From the NCBI GenBank assembly GCA_031280685.1, contig JAITGM010000010.1, forward strand, positions 186,001 through 250,000: DNA of 64,000 bases, in the 5' to 3' direction. The DNA comes from Christensenellaceae bacterium. Lineage in GTDB: Bacteria > Bacillota > Clostridia > Christensenellales > UBA1750. The translations under genes were made by a program, and so were the position numbers. A model generated the notes under the pieces. It saw only the letters and a program-made list of their open reading frames with translations. It did not search any database and was not told the origin of the DNA. Below are positions 40,406-48,294 of this stretch, in pieces; position 1 is the stretch's first letter, and every line of letters starts with the position of its first letter.

Positions 40406-41581
40406 CTATTCGTCCTTGTCGTCGTCTGGCTTATCGCCCAGCGCGCCGCCGGTCAGCTCGGAAGAAAAGCGCTTGAGCCTGCCGCCCAGGTTGCCAAACC
40501 CGCCGCTGAGCAGCGCGAAAGCGAGCACGCCCAGCACGGCCAGCCCGATTATCCAGGCGATGCCGCTGCCGCTGCCATCGCCGCGGCCATTATTGTTCTG
40601 CTGGGACTGCGGCGCGAGTTCTACATCCTGGCGGATTCCGCCGCTGGGCGTTGGGGCGCCGGGCTGGGCGGGTGCGCTCTGCGCCGCGTCCTCGCCCTTC
40701 TTGGCCGCGCTTTTACCCGTTAAGACCGTCGTCAAAACGTCCGCCATGTACTCGGTCGAGCGCAGCACCTCCTCCTTATCCGAGGTGTGGGTGCCAAACT
40801 CCAGCAGCACGGACTGCGGCAGGATCTCCTGGTTATAATCCCCCTTGCCGATGAAAATATCCTTGATTAGGCCCGGGTACTTTTCATCGCCCACGGCCTT
40901 GATCTTTTTAGCAAACTCCTTGTTGGCCGAGGAATTGGGGTTCGAGCGGCCCACCAGCAACCTGACCTTAGTGGTTTCCTGCCCCTCGACCTTGACGACG
41001 TACTCGGAAGGATCTGGGATGCCGTCGCGGTGCACGTCAAAGAGCACCTGCGCCCCCTGCCTGACCAGATTTGCGGCCGTGGAGCGCGACCTTCTATAGG
41101 CGCCCGCGTCGTGCGGCAGGTGCTGGGTCACATCCAGCTCTACCTGCAGGCCGTCCTTCTCGAGGTAGCTCTTCAGGGTCGAGGCCACATCTAGGATGCC
41201 GGCCCAGCCGTTTTCAAGGCTGGCCGAGCCGTCACCATTCTCGTAGGCTTCATCAGAGTGCGTGGCGTAAAGCCCCACGCTGCGCGCGGCGGCCGCCACG
41301 GGCTGCAGGTCGTATTCGGTCAGGCTCAGCGCGGGTTCCTCGCCCAAACTCTCCATCGTGGCGACCATGCTCACCCGGTTTAATGCCTTTACGCGGTAAA
41401 GCTGGTTATCGCCCGAGATGTACTCGTCGCCCAGGTCCACCTCAGCCGCGATCGCGGTGATTTTCTGGCCGCTCTCATCGGCCAGGGTCCAAATGGCTTC
41501 GCCCTGGGCGAGCGCGCCCGCGGGCAGAAGCAGGCTGAGGGCCAATACGGCGGCGCAAAGCGCAAGCTTCCGGCTCTTCAT
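40406..41581 (-). CDS. spoIIP: SpoIIP-family stage II sporulation protein
   Basis: 391 residues. N-acetylmuramoyl-L-alanine amidase that, with SpoIID and SpoIIM, thins septal peptidoglycan during engulfment. Signal peptide or anchor at about 4-26. SpoIIP domain at about 95-300: YATHSDEAYENGDG with the zinc His, AYRRSRSTAANLV, VLFDVHRDGIPD and LLEFGTHTSDKEE. A C-terminal Gly/Asn-rich linker leads to a membrane helix (about 337-357) and an acidic tail, which is not usual for SpoIIP. ATG 41581 follows AAGGGGG. Downstream of DUF1614 in one operon. Confidence 0.9.
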   Translation of the reverse strand: MKSRKLALCAAVLALSLLLPAGALAQGEAIWTLADESGQKITAIAAEVDLGDEYISGDNQLYRVKALNRVSMVATMESLGEEPALSLTEYDLQPVAAAARSVGLYATHSDEAYENGDGSASLENGWAGILDVASTLKSYLEKDGLQVELDVTQHLPHDAGAYRRSRSTAANLVRQGAQVLFDVHRDGIPDPSEYVVKVEGQETTKVRLLVGRSNPNSSANKEFAKKIKAVGDEKYPGLIKDIFIGKGDYNQEILPQSVLLEFGTHTSDKEEVLRSTEYMADVLTTVLTGKSAAKKGEDAAQSAPAQPGAPTPSGGIRQDVELAPQSQQNNNGRGDGSGSGIAWIIGLAVLGVLAFALLSGGFGNLGGRLKRFSSELTGGALGDKPDDDKDE

Positions 41582-41604
41582 GGCTTTTCCCCCTTTGTTC
41601 CTCC

Positions 41605-42315
41605 TCATTTGCGCCTCTCCTCCCCGCCATCCTGCCCTTCGCGCTTTTCGGCCTTCTTTTCGCCGTCGTTTTCGACGATTTCGGCGCGGCCGCTGCTCAC
41701 GCGCACGTTCCGCTTGGCCCCGGTGAAGCGCTCCAGCGTTTCGCCTATGACCTCAGCCAGGATCACCGCCAAAAAGCCCGAGAGGATCACGGTATCCATC
41801 GCGCCGGCGCCGCCCAGGTTCAGGTTCACGGGGATGCCGTGCGCGTTGTTCCAAATCGCCTGCGCGATATCCGCCAAGAGCACACCCATGATGCCTGAAA
41901 TGAATGAGGCGATGCGGCTTCTGCCCATGATATAGGCGATGAGGCCCGCCGCGATGCCATAGAGGTATTTGGGGTCAAAGGGCATGGCCTCGGGTTCGCC
42001 CGGGAAGAAGCGCCCGATGAGGAACACCGCGGTGGCGCTGAGTAGCGAGCCCAGAACCGCCCGCCATCTCTCCCAGGCGGTATCCGCCCTAAAAAAGAGG
42101 TACACGCACAGCCCAAAGGGGATCAGCGCGCCGCCGAGGTTCACGGCCACGTTCGGGCCGAGGGGGATCGAGGGGATCCACCCGCCGATGAAGATCAGCG
42201 CGATGAACAGCAGCGCCTGCCTATCGTTTAGGCGCATCCTGTCAAGCACCCGCTGCCCCACGCCGAACAGCACCAGCACCGCCGCCGCGACCAGCAAAAT
42301 CATCCCTAAAGACAT
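41605..42315 (-). CDS. DUF1614 membrane protein
   Basis: 236 residues, about seven hydrophobic segments. NLGGALIPFGLCVYLFFRA and GGAGAMDTVILSGFLAVILAE are DUF1614 landmarks. The C-terminal 40 residues are highly charged and cytoplasmic. ATG 42315 has AAGGTGG eight bases before; a GTG at 42327 is also in frame. DUF1614 proteins are found in sporulating clostridia and archaea, without known function. Co-transcription with the SpoIIP gene 24 bp downstream hints at a role in sporulation membranes. Confidence 0.85.
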   Translation of the reverse strand: MSLGMILLVAAAVLVLFGVGQRVLDRMRLNDRQALLFIALIFIGGWIPSIPLGPNVAVNLGGALIPFGLCVYLFFRADTAWERWRAVLGSLLSATAVFLIGRFFPGEPEAMPFDPKYLYGIAAGLIAYIMGRSRIASFISGIMGVLLADIAQAIWNNAHGIPVNLNLGGAGAMDTVILSGFLAVILAEVIGETLERFTGAKRNVRVSSGRAEIVENDGEKKAEKREGQDGGEERRK

Positions 42316-42422
42316 ATCAAAAACCACCTTCTTGCTGCATCTTTCCGTAAAAGATCATGCCCGCAAAAAGGCGGTTTTATGTTGGATTTAAGAAAGCCGC
42401 GCGAAAAAAGCTGAAAGCGCGC

Positions 42423-42803
42423 CTAGCGCCGCTCCTGCAGATGCATCCAGAAGAAGCCCACCGCCATATCGCAAAGCCTGCGCTTATCGTCTTCTGAAAG
42501 AACCTGACCATTCATGGTGATGGTGTGCGAGTGCATGAAGTCGAAGTACTCATACTCCTGCGTGAAGGCAAATTTATCGGCCGTACGGCGTTCCTCGGTA
42601 CGGCCCAGAAGATAGTCCAGCGAAACATCGAAAAAGCCGGCAAAGGAGGCCAACTGCTGAAGTTCGGGCTCGCGCAGGCCGCGCTCGTAGCCGCCGATTG
42701 CGCTGGGCGAAAGGTTAAACAGGGTCGCGAGCTCCCGCTGCTGCAGGCTCTTTTCCTTGCGAAGCGCCTTCAGCCTTCGCCCAAAGTCCATTCCCGCCGC
42801 CAT
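42423..42803 (-). CDS. XRE-family transcriptional regulator
   Basis: 126 residues. HTH at about 8-65: FGRRLKALRKEKSLQQRELA, LFNLSPSAIGGYERGLREPE, FFDVSLDYLLGRT. The C-terminal 55 residues form a small helical domain (FTQEYEYFDFMHS, LSEDDKRRLCDMAV), possibly for dimerisation. AGGGGAGG lies seven bases before ATG 42803. About 80 bp upstream lies a double AGTTGCTAAnA repeat matching that before dacF, so it may regulate itself and dacF, or be co-regulated with it. Confidence 0.9.
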   Translation of the reverse strand: MAAGMDFGRRLKALRKEKSLQQRELATLFNLSPSAIGGYERGLREPELQQLASFAGFFDVSLDYLLGRTEERRTADKFAFTQEYEYFDFMHSHTITMNGQVLSEDDKRRLCDMAVGFFWMHLQERR

Positions 42804-42883
42804 GCCCTCGCCTCCCCTTGGGATTCGTCTCTTAGGTCATCATACCATGCCTCCCGGCGCAAGGGAAGCCGCGGCGGCAGGCC

Positions 42884-42905
42884 AGTTGCTAAAAAGTTGC
42901 TAACA
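42884..42905 (-). promoter_or_regulatory. Tandem 11-bp direct repeat upstream of the XRE gene
   Basis: AGTTGCTAAAA then AGTTGCTAACA on the plus strand, period 11 bp, followed by TT as at 3362-3383 upstream of dacF. Candidate operator. Confidence 0.5.
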
Positions 42906-42972
42906 TTTCTCGTTTTCGCCGGGCTTCGCGGACGCGCAAAGGAATAACGCGCTGTTTTTTGTCGAAACCGCC

Positions 42973-43842
42973 TCAGCGCTGATCGCCCAAGAAGAACAGC
43001 GCGATGGTGCCCGGCCCCGCATGCGCACCGATGACCGGATCCAGGTCGTGGATGATGAATTCCTTAAAGCTGAGCTTTTCTTGCAGCCTGTCGCGCAGGT
43101 ACTCGGCATCCTCCAGGCTGTCGCCATGCGAAATGCCGATGGTTTGCCCCTCTGGCTTCACGATGTGCGCAAAAAGCGCCTCCGCCAGGGCGTCCAGAGC
43201 GGCCTTTCGCCCCCTGACCTTTGAAACGTTCACCAGCTTGCCTTCGTCGCTCACGTGCAAAATCGGCTTGATGCCCAGCATCGAACCCAGCACCGCTGTC
43301 GCCGCCGAAACCCGCCCGCCGCGCTTCAAGAAAAAAAGATCGTCTACCGTGAACCAGTGGCAGAGCTTGAGCTTATTGGCCTCCAGCCAGGCATGAACCT
43401 CCTCGATGCCCTTGCCCGCCTCGCGCTGCCGCGCTGCCTCCAGCACGAGCAGGCCCTGCCCCAGCGCCGCCGCGAGCGTATCGACGTGGAGGATCGTCCT
43501 TTCAGGGTAGAGGGGCTTTAATTCCTCAAGCACCATGCGGCCGACCTGGTATGTGGCCGAAAGCCCGGAGGAAAAGCCAATGAAGAGCAGATCCTTGCCC
43601 TGCTTCAGGATCTCTTCACACATTGCCCTGCAGGGCCCCGCCTCAATGCAGGAGGTCTTCATATCCTTCTTTTCACGCATCATGGTGAAAAAGCGCTGCA
43701 GATCGTTGTTTTCTCCCTTTTGGTAGCTCAGGAAGCTCTCACCCTCCACCTGAAAGACGAGGGAGAGCACATCAACGGAGTATTGCTCAATCAAGGCGTC
43801 GGTCAGGTTGGCCGAGGAATCGGTCACGATTGCGTAGCTCAT
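42973..43842 (-). CDS. DegV-family fatty-acid-binding protein
   Basis: 289 residues. DegV proteins (FakB-like) hold a fatty acid for phosphorylation or transport. Seen: YAIVTDSSANLTDALIEQY at the start, the fatty-acid-carboxylate-binding region KTSCIEAGPCRAMCEEIL (family TSQP replaced by TSCI), FIGFSSGLSATYQ, HVDTLAAALGQGLLVLEA, and the C-terminal IGAHAGPGTIALFFLG. AGGAGG stands seven bases before ATG 43842. The TSCI replacement may alter ligand choice. No FakA-type kinase is in the window. Confidence 0.92.
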   Translation of the reverse strand: MSYAIVTDSSANLTDALIEQYSVDVLSLVFQVEGESFLSYQKGENNDLQRFFTMMREKKDMKTSCIEAGPCRAMCEEILKQGKDLLFIGFSSGLSATYQVGRMVLEELKPLYPERTILHVDTLAAALGQGLLVLEAARQREAGKGIEEVHAWLEANKLKLCHWFTVDDLFFLKRGGRVSAATAVLGSMLGIKPILHVSDEGKLVNVSKVRGRKAALDALAEALFAHIVKPEGQTIGISHGDSLEDAEYLRDRLQEKLSFKEFIIHDLDPVIGAHAGPGTIALFFLGDQR

Positions 43843-43910
43843 AAAAAAACCTCCTATGATTGAACGCGCTCTGGGCGCGCAAGATGGGCCGAATCGGATT
43901 CGAGTTCCAG

Positions 43911-43938
43911 AGTATCATGCGGGGATTCAACCTGTCAA
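43911..43938 (-). promoter_or_regulatory. Promoter of degV
   Basis: On the minus strand TTGACA, 16 bp, GATACT, about 70 bp upstream of ATG 43842. Confidence 0.55.
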
Positions 43939-43992
43939 CGCCACGGCGGCGCATCCGCGCCTGCGCATGGGGACTGCGGCCCTCCGGGCCTT

Positions 43993-44019
43993 CGCATGGG
44001 GGACTCCGTCCCCCATGCG
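43993..44019. repeat. Perfect 12-bp hairpin
   Basis: CGCATGGGGGAC / GTCCCCCATGCG with a TCC loop and no T-tract. A similar GCGCATGGGGACTGCGG lies about 30 bp before it. Confidence 0.5.
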
Positions 44020-44063
44020 GAATCCCCCTCTAACAATAAGGCCTTCTGCGGAGCCGCTTCGTT

Positions 44064-44125
44064 GTTGCGGGAGGGAACGGGATCGGGCGCGCTCGCTCCG
44101 CTCGCGCGCCGGGGGCGGGCTGCCG
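44064..44125 (-). repeat. Dispersed GC-rich repeat, copy C
   Basis: On the minus strand GGCGCGCGAGCGGAGCGAGC then GCGCCCGATCCCGTTCCC. Third intergenic copy of the element at 19538 and 40248. Confidence 0.55.
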
Positions 44126-44153
44126 CGCTTCGCGCGGCTTCCAGGCCCGCCCA

Positions 44154-44500
44154 TCAAGCCGCAGCTCGACCCCCTTTGCTGCCCCAACCCGTTTGCTGTG
44201 GCTGCGCGGCTCCTTCAGGCTGCGTCTTTGCGTCGTTTCCTTCCCCTTTTTGCCCATTAAACACCGCCTGCACTTCTCCGCCCGCTGGCGGCGGGAAGTT
44301 CTCGAGCGTGACGGCCAGGAAGAACGCGGCCGGCGGCAGAATCACCATCGCATAGATGACGAATTGCCCTGTGCCCCGGCATAACAAAGTACCCAGGCCG
44401 CCCAATACAGCCCGATGCAGGCAAGGGCGAAAATCGCCAGCCTACCCTTGGGAACGCCCCTTCTTGGCCCCTGCCCGCGGATCAAAAGCGGCAGGAGCCC
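44154..44500 (-). pseudogene. Remnant of a small membrane protein
   Basis: Two minus-strand segments in different frames join naturally. The first reads LFGLLPLLIRG then RLAIFALACIGLYWAAWVLC. After a frameshift near 44374 it continues FVIYAMVILPPAAFFLAVTL and ends in a polar Gln/Gly tail at 44154. Together they suggest a three-helix membrane protein. No start with an RBS remains. No family recognised. Confidence 0.35.
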
Positions 44501-44595
44501 AAAAAGTGCTCACCAATCTCGATCAAGGGCAGCGACGAGGTATTTTTTGCGAGCGCGTTCGGCTCCGGCGAAAAAAGGGCGCTCAACAGATTGGG

Positions 44596-44745
44596 GCAGC
44601 GCCCGCGCGCGCGACGAGAAAGCTATCATAGTTGTGTCCCCATCTGGTACAGGAGCGCAGCGCCCGCGCGCGCGACGAGAAAGCCCCTGCTGACAACTAT
44701 TGTGAACCTCCTAGAGTGCAGCGCCCGCGCGCGCGACGAGAAAGC
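44596..44745. CRISPR. CRISPR-like mini-array: three 28-bp repeats, two 33-bp spacers
   Basis: An identical 28-mer starting GCAGCGCCCGCGCG and ending GACGAGAAAGC occurs at 44596-44623, 44657-44684 and 44718-44745, a period of exactly 61 bp. The intervening 33-mers are unrelated and have about 48 percent GC against a GC-rich background. The repeat holds GCGC-rich self-complementary sequence. No cas gene lies in the window and no leader is obvious. An orphan or relic array is the best reading; a chance tandem repeat is possible with only two spacers. Confidence 0.6.
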
Positions 44746-44775
44746 CGCAAGGCGACAAGCCAAGCCTTAAACCCT

Positions 44776-46239
44776 TCATCTCGGTTCCCTCCCTTTATCA
44801 TCCGGCAGGCGGCAGGGATCTTGCCCTTCCCAAAGCGCCCTCTTCCGCGCGGCCATTTCCGGCGCCCGCGCGATGTACTCCTCCACGCTCTTCACATTCG
44901 GCGCGCGCTCGATGCGCGACCCGCTCGCATACAGCCACTTCGAGATCGCCCCCGCGCCGAAGGCCACATTTGGAATGATCTCCTCCATGATGCCCACATT
45001 ATACGCGCAGGCCTGCCCCGGCGCCGCGTAGCCCACGTTTTCGAGGTTGCCTGCCATATATTTTTGCCTGTAAAGGTAATAGGGCCGCATTCCCATGGCC
45101 TTAGCCTCGCGGTAGGCCAGCTCCACCATGGCCGAAGCCTCCTCGCTGTGGGCGGTTTCACCGCTCTGGCGCAGGCGCGAGGCCCGCTTGATGGCCAGGG
45201 TGTGCACGGTCAGGTTCTCGGGCGAAAGCGCGGCCAGGGCATGCAGGGTGGCTTCCACATCCTTCAGCGTTTCGCCCGGCAGGCCCAGGATCATGTCCAT
45301 ATTGATGCGCGCAAAGCCCAGTTCGCGCGCCGCTTCAAAGGCGCGAAGGGTTTCCTGCGCGCTGTGCTCGCGGCCAATGCGCAGCAGGGTTTGGTCGTTC
45401 ATGGTCTGGGGGTTGACCGAGATACGGTTAACCCCCTTTTCCTTCAGCATCTTCAGCATGCCTGCCCCAAAGCTGTCGGGCCTTCCGGCTTCGACGGTGA
45501 ACTCCCAAAAGCCCGGGAAGAGCGCCCGGGCTTCGTCGAGCACCCTTGCCAGCTGCGGAACGCTCAGGGCGGTGGGCGTGCCGCCGCCCACATACAGGCA
45601 GCGGGGCGCAAAGCCCTTGAGCGAGGGCGCGCAAAGCCGCATCTCCGCGATCAGCGCCTCCACATAGGGCTCGGTGAGCTTTGCGCCCGCGCGCAGATCC
45701 ATCGCCGCGAAGGAGCAATAGCTGCAGCGCGTTTTGCAAAAGGGGATGCCGATATATAGATCTATCTCGCCCGGCCCGGGGGCCGGCAAGGCCCCCTGCT
45801 CGCCCGCGATTTCGCGCAGGAGCGCGGCCTTTTCGGGCAACAGGTCAAAGCCCTCTATGAGCGCTTCCTCGGCCTCCTTCGCGGCCTTGCCCTGCGCGCG
45901 CTGCTCGAAAAACAGCCGCGTAGGGCGGATTCCAGTCAGCGCACCCCAGGGCGGGTGCAGGCCCGTCCAGCTTTTGAGCGCGCCGTAGGCCGCCAGCTTG
46001 GCCGCGCGCTTAAAAAAGCGCTTTTGCTCCAGCTCGTCCCTTCCCCGCGCGCCCTGGGGCACAAAGGCCCCGCGCCCCGCGATCTCGCAGGCATGCCCGC
46101 CATCCCGCAGCTCGTGCCGCAGGCAAACTTCGGCCGCCTCCGCGCCGCACAGCTCGATTTCGCCCAAAAACAGCCGCAAAACATCGGCCAAATCGGGCAG
46201 CAGCGCCTCCTGCGCCAGGATGCAGACCCGCCGCGTCAT
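44776..46239 (-). CDS. hemZ: Coproporphyrinogen III dehydrogenase-like radical-SAM protein HemZ
   Basis: 487 residues. An N-terminal domain of about 165 residues specific to HemZ (ending GALTGIRPTRLFFE) precedes the radical-SAM barrel. The cluster motif is CKTRCSYCSF (about 182-191), followed by LYVGGGTPTALS and INMDMILGLPGET. The C-terminal HemN-type region includes PYYLYRQKYMAGNLENVGYA. HemZ converts or is thought to convert coproporphyrinogen without oxygen. ATG 46239 overlaps the MBL gene stop (ATGA). Last gene of the long recJ-apt-relA-dtd operon, a conserved order in Firmicutes. Confidence 0.93.
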   Translation of the reverse strand: MTRRVCILAQEALLPDLADVLRLFLGEIELCGAEAAEVCLRHELRDGGHACEIAGRGAFVPQGARGRDELEQKRFFKRAAKLAAYGALKSWTGLHPPWGALTGIRPTRLFFEQRAQGKAAKEAEEALIEGFDLLPEKAALLREIAGEQGALPAPGPGEIDLYIGIPFCKTRCSYCSFAAMDLRAGAKLTEPYVEALIAEMRLCAPSLKGFAPRCLYVGGGTPTALSVPQLARVLDEARALFPGFWEFTVEAGRPDSFGAGMLKMLKEKGVNRISVNPQTMNDQTLLRIGREHSAQETLRAFEAARELGFARINMDMILGLPGETLKDVEATLHALAALSPENLTVHTLAIKRASRLRQSGETAHSEEASAMVELAYREAKAMGMRPYYLYRQKYMAGNLENVGYAAPGQACAYNVGIMEEIIPNVAFGAGAISKWLYASGSRIERAPNVKSVEEYIARAPEMAARKRALWEGQDPCRLPDDKGREPR

Positions 46240-46823
46240 TCCAGGCGCCTTTCCGCGCCGATGCTCGTTTCCGGGCCGTGGCCCGGGAAGACCAGCGTGC
46301 CCGGCGGCAGCGCCAAAAGGCGGCGCAGGGAGGCCCCTAGGCGCGCCTGGTCGCCGCCCGGAAGGTCGCTGCGGCCGATGCCCGAAAAAAACAAGATATC
46401 GCCCGAAAAGAGCAACCCCTCCTCTTCGCAATAAAAGCACAGGCTGCCCGGACTGTGCCCCGGCGTGTGCAGAACCGAAAAAGGCCCGATGGCATCCCCT
46501 TCCCCGAGCGGAACGAGCGGGAGCCCGCTTGAAAACGCGCAGCCTGCGGCAACGCTTAAGTTGAGCACAGGGTCGCGCAGCGCGGCTTCCTCCAGGGGCT
46601 GCGCGTAGACCGCCTCAGCCCCCAGGCCATTCAGCGCCAGGATATGATCAAAGTGTGCGTGCGTCAGCAGAATCAGCCACTCCTTGGCGCCAAGTTCCTC
46701 AAGCGCGGCCAGGATCGCCGGGGCGTCGTCCGCCGGGTCGATCACATAGGCCGGGCCCGTTTCCACGCGCACGAGGTAGCAGTTCGTCCGCCCGGCGCCT
46801 AACCGCAGCGTTTTTAGCTTCAT
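46236..46823 (-). CDS. MBL-fold hydrolase (glyoxalase II-like)
   Basis: 195 residues from ATG 46823, which gives the usual MKLKTLRLGAGRTNCYLV start. Metal ligands: THAHFDH (HxHxDH), HTPGHSPGSLCF, SGDILFF and GHGPET. This small YcbL/glyoxalase-II-type hydrolase is conserved between dtd and hemZ in many Firmicutes. Substrate not determinable; thioester hydrolysis is likely. Coupled by ATGA to hemZ. Confidence 0.9.
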   Translation of the reverse strand: MKLKTLRLGAGRTNCYLVRVETGPAYVIDPADDAPAILAALEELGAKEWLILLTHAHFDHILALNGLGAEAVYAQPLEEAALRDPVLNLSVAAGCAFSSGLPLVPLGEGDAIGPFSVLHTPGHSPGSLCFYCEEEGLLFSGDILFFSGIGRSDLPGGDQARLGASLRRLLALPPGTLVFPGHGPETSIGAERRLE

Positions 46824-47001
46824 GAGGTCGCTCTCATCCGCCTTTCTTCCTTGGGATGGCGCTCGCCGCCGGCCGCCGAAGCTGTAACCCGAGCCTTCCT
46901 CGCCAAACCCAGGCGCCTTTATGGCCAAAAAGCCGTTTCTCTTTCCCCGTTCGCCGCAAAACCGCCGCCGGCGGAGGGGCTTCCGCCGGGGCCGCGCCCC
47001 T

Positions 47002-47451
47002 TCAAAATAGCTTTCTCGTGTCGTAAAGAATCGTCACCGGCCCTTCGTTGATGAGGCTCACCCGCATTTCCGCCCCGAAGACCCCGGTCAGGCACTCAAC
47101 GCCCTCCTCGCGCAGAAGAGCGGCGCACAGCCCGTAAAGCTCATTCGCCCGTAGGGGCTCCTCAGCCTTTGAAAAGCTCGGGCGCTTGCCGTGGCGGGCA
47201 TCGCCCAGCAGGGTGAACTGCGAAACCGCCAAAACCTGCCCGCCGATCTCCTTCACCGAAAGGTTCATCTTGCCCCGCGCATCTTCAAAGACGCGCAGTC
47301 CGGCGATTTTCTCGGCCGCCAGGTGCGCGTCGCGTTCGGTATCGCCCTCCTCCACGCCGATCAGTACGAGCAGCCCCGGCCCTATGCTCGAAACGGGCCT
47401 GCCCTCCACGGAGACCTCGGCCCGGCTCACCCTCTGCGCCACGATTCGCAT
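47002..47451 (-). CDS. dtd: D-aminoacyl-tRNA deacylase
   Basis: 149 residues, the usual length. Hydrolyses D-amino acids from tRNA as a dimer. Catalytic motifs SQFTLLGDARHGKRPSF and the Gly-cisPro-type NEGPVTILYDT are present. Starts MRIVAQRVSRAEVSV. It begins three bases after the phosphoesterase stop. Part of the recJ-to-hemZ operon. Confidence 0.96.
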   Translation of the reverse strand: MRIVAQRVSRAEVSVEGRPVSSIGPGLLVLIGVEEGDTERDAHLAAEKIAGLRVFEDARGKMNLSVKEIGGQVLAVSQFTLLGDARHGKRPSFSKAEEPLRANELYGLCAALLREEGVECLTGVFGAEMRVSLINEGPVTILYDTRKLF

Positions 47452-47454
47452 TTT

Positions 47455-48294
47455 CTACCTTCCTTCCTCATCGCCAGGCAGAAGCTCGGCCCGCCTGATC
47501 TCCACGCGGAGCCTGCCTTTGCCCGCGTCGAAGCGACATAGCGCGTAGGGCACGCCTTTTCGCAAGATGAGCCCGCGCGCCAGCCCCGACTCCCTGAGCC
47601 TTGGCAGAGCCTCGAAGCCCGCGAAACGGTAGCTCGCGGAGGGCAGCGTGAGGAAGGGCAGCCCCTCAATCTCGCGCCGCGCAAAGAGGTGGTCGTGGCC
47701 GTTTAGGCAGGCGAGGATCGCTCTCCCCCGCGCCCGCAGGCCGAGCAGCAGCTTGACGACCTCGCGCCCGTTTGCCAGGCCGCGCCCAAATGGCCCGCCA
47801 CAAAGGCTCTGGTGCGTTAAGATGACGGTGGGCAGAGCGCTTTCTTCCAGCGCTTGGCGCAAAAAGGCGATTTGCTCCTCCGGCAAAACGGGGTAGGCGG
47901 CGCGGGCCGCCAAACGGCCGTGCTTCGCCCTTGAGTAGGCCTGCGTCACGCCGCCCAGGCGAATGTAGCTGCCGTTTAAGGCGATGAAGCGCAGCCCGCC
48001 AAAATCGCAGGCGTAAAAGCCCTTTTCAAGGCCATAAAAGCGCAGCGCGGCACCCAGGGAATCCATCTTCAAATCGTGGTTGCCCAGCACCTGAAGCTTC
48101 GCCCCCGCAAAGGCGTTGAACCGGCGCAAAAGCCCCTCGTTTTGAGGCTCGGGCCGGGCAAAGTCGCCAAGCTGAGCGATGAGCTGCGCACCGTCGGCTT
48201 GGGCGGCGCGCAAAAAGGCGGAAAGCCTGGCCTTTGCATCCGGCGCGAAGGAGGCGTGCAGGTCGCTCAGCGCGGCGAAGACGGTTTCGCTCAA
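47455..48294 (-). CDS. Calcineurin-like metallophosphoesterase
   Basis: 279 residues. Metal motifs SDLHAS (DxH), LGDFARP (GDxx), LGNHDLK (GNHD), THQSLCGG and NGHDHLFA (GHxH). TTG 48294 overlaps the relA stop (TTGA), so it is translationally coupled. Its substrate is unknown; placement directly after relA in an alarmone operon is suggestive but not evidence of nucleotide activity. An insertion between relA and dtd is not the common order in Firmicutes. Confidence 0.88.
   Translation of the reverse strand: MSETVFAALSDLHASFAPDAKARLSAFLRAAQADGAQLIAQLGDFARPEPQNEGLLRRFNAFAGAKLQVLGNHDLKMDSLGAALRFYGLEKGFYACDFGGLRFIALNGSYIRLGGVTQAYSRAKHGRLAARAAYPVLPEEQIAFLRQALEESALPTVILTHQSLCGGPFGRGLANGREVVKLLLGLRARGRAILACLNGHDHLFARREIEGLPFLTLPSASYRFAGFEALPRLRESGLARGLILRKGVPYALCRFDAGKGRLRVEIRRAELLPGDEEGR

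Noticed and set aside
44632-45759. Long plus-strand frame opposite hemZ (375 codons)
   Set aside because: Composition is Arg/Gly/His-rich shadow of the minus-strand HemZ gene, with no RBS and no recognisable domain; GC-rich DNA opens such frames all along this window.
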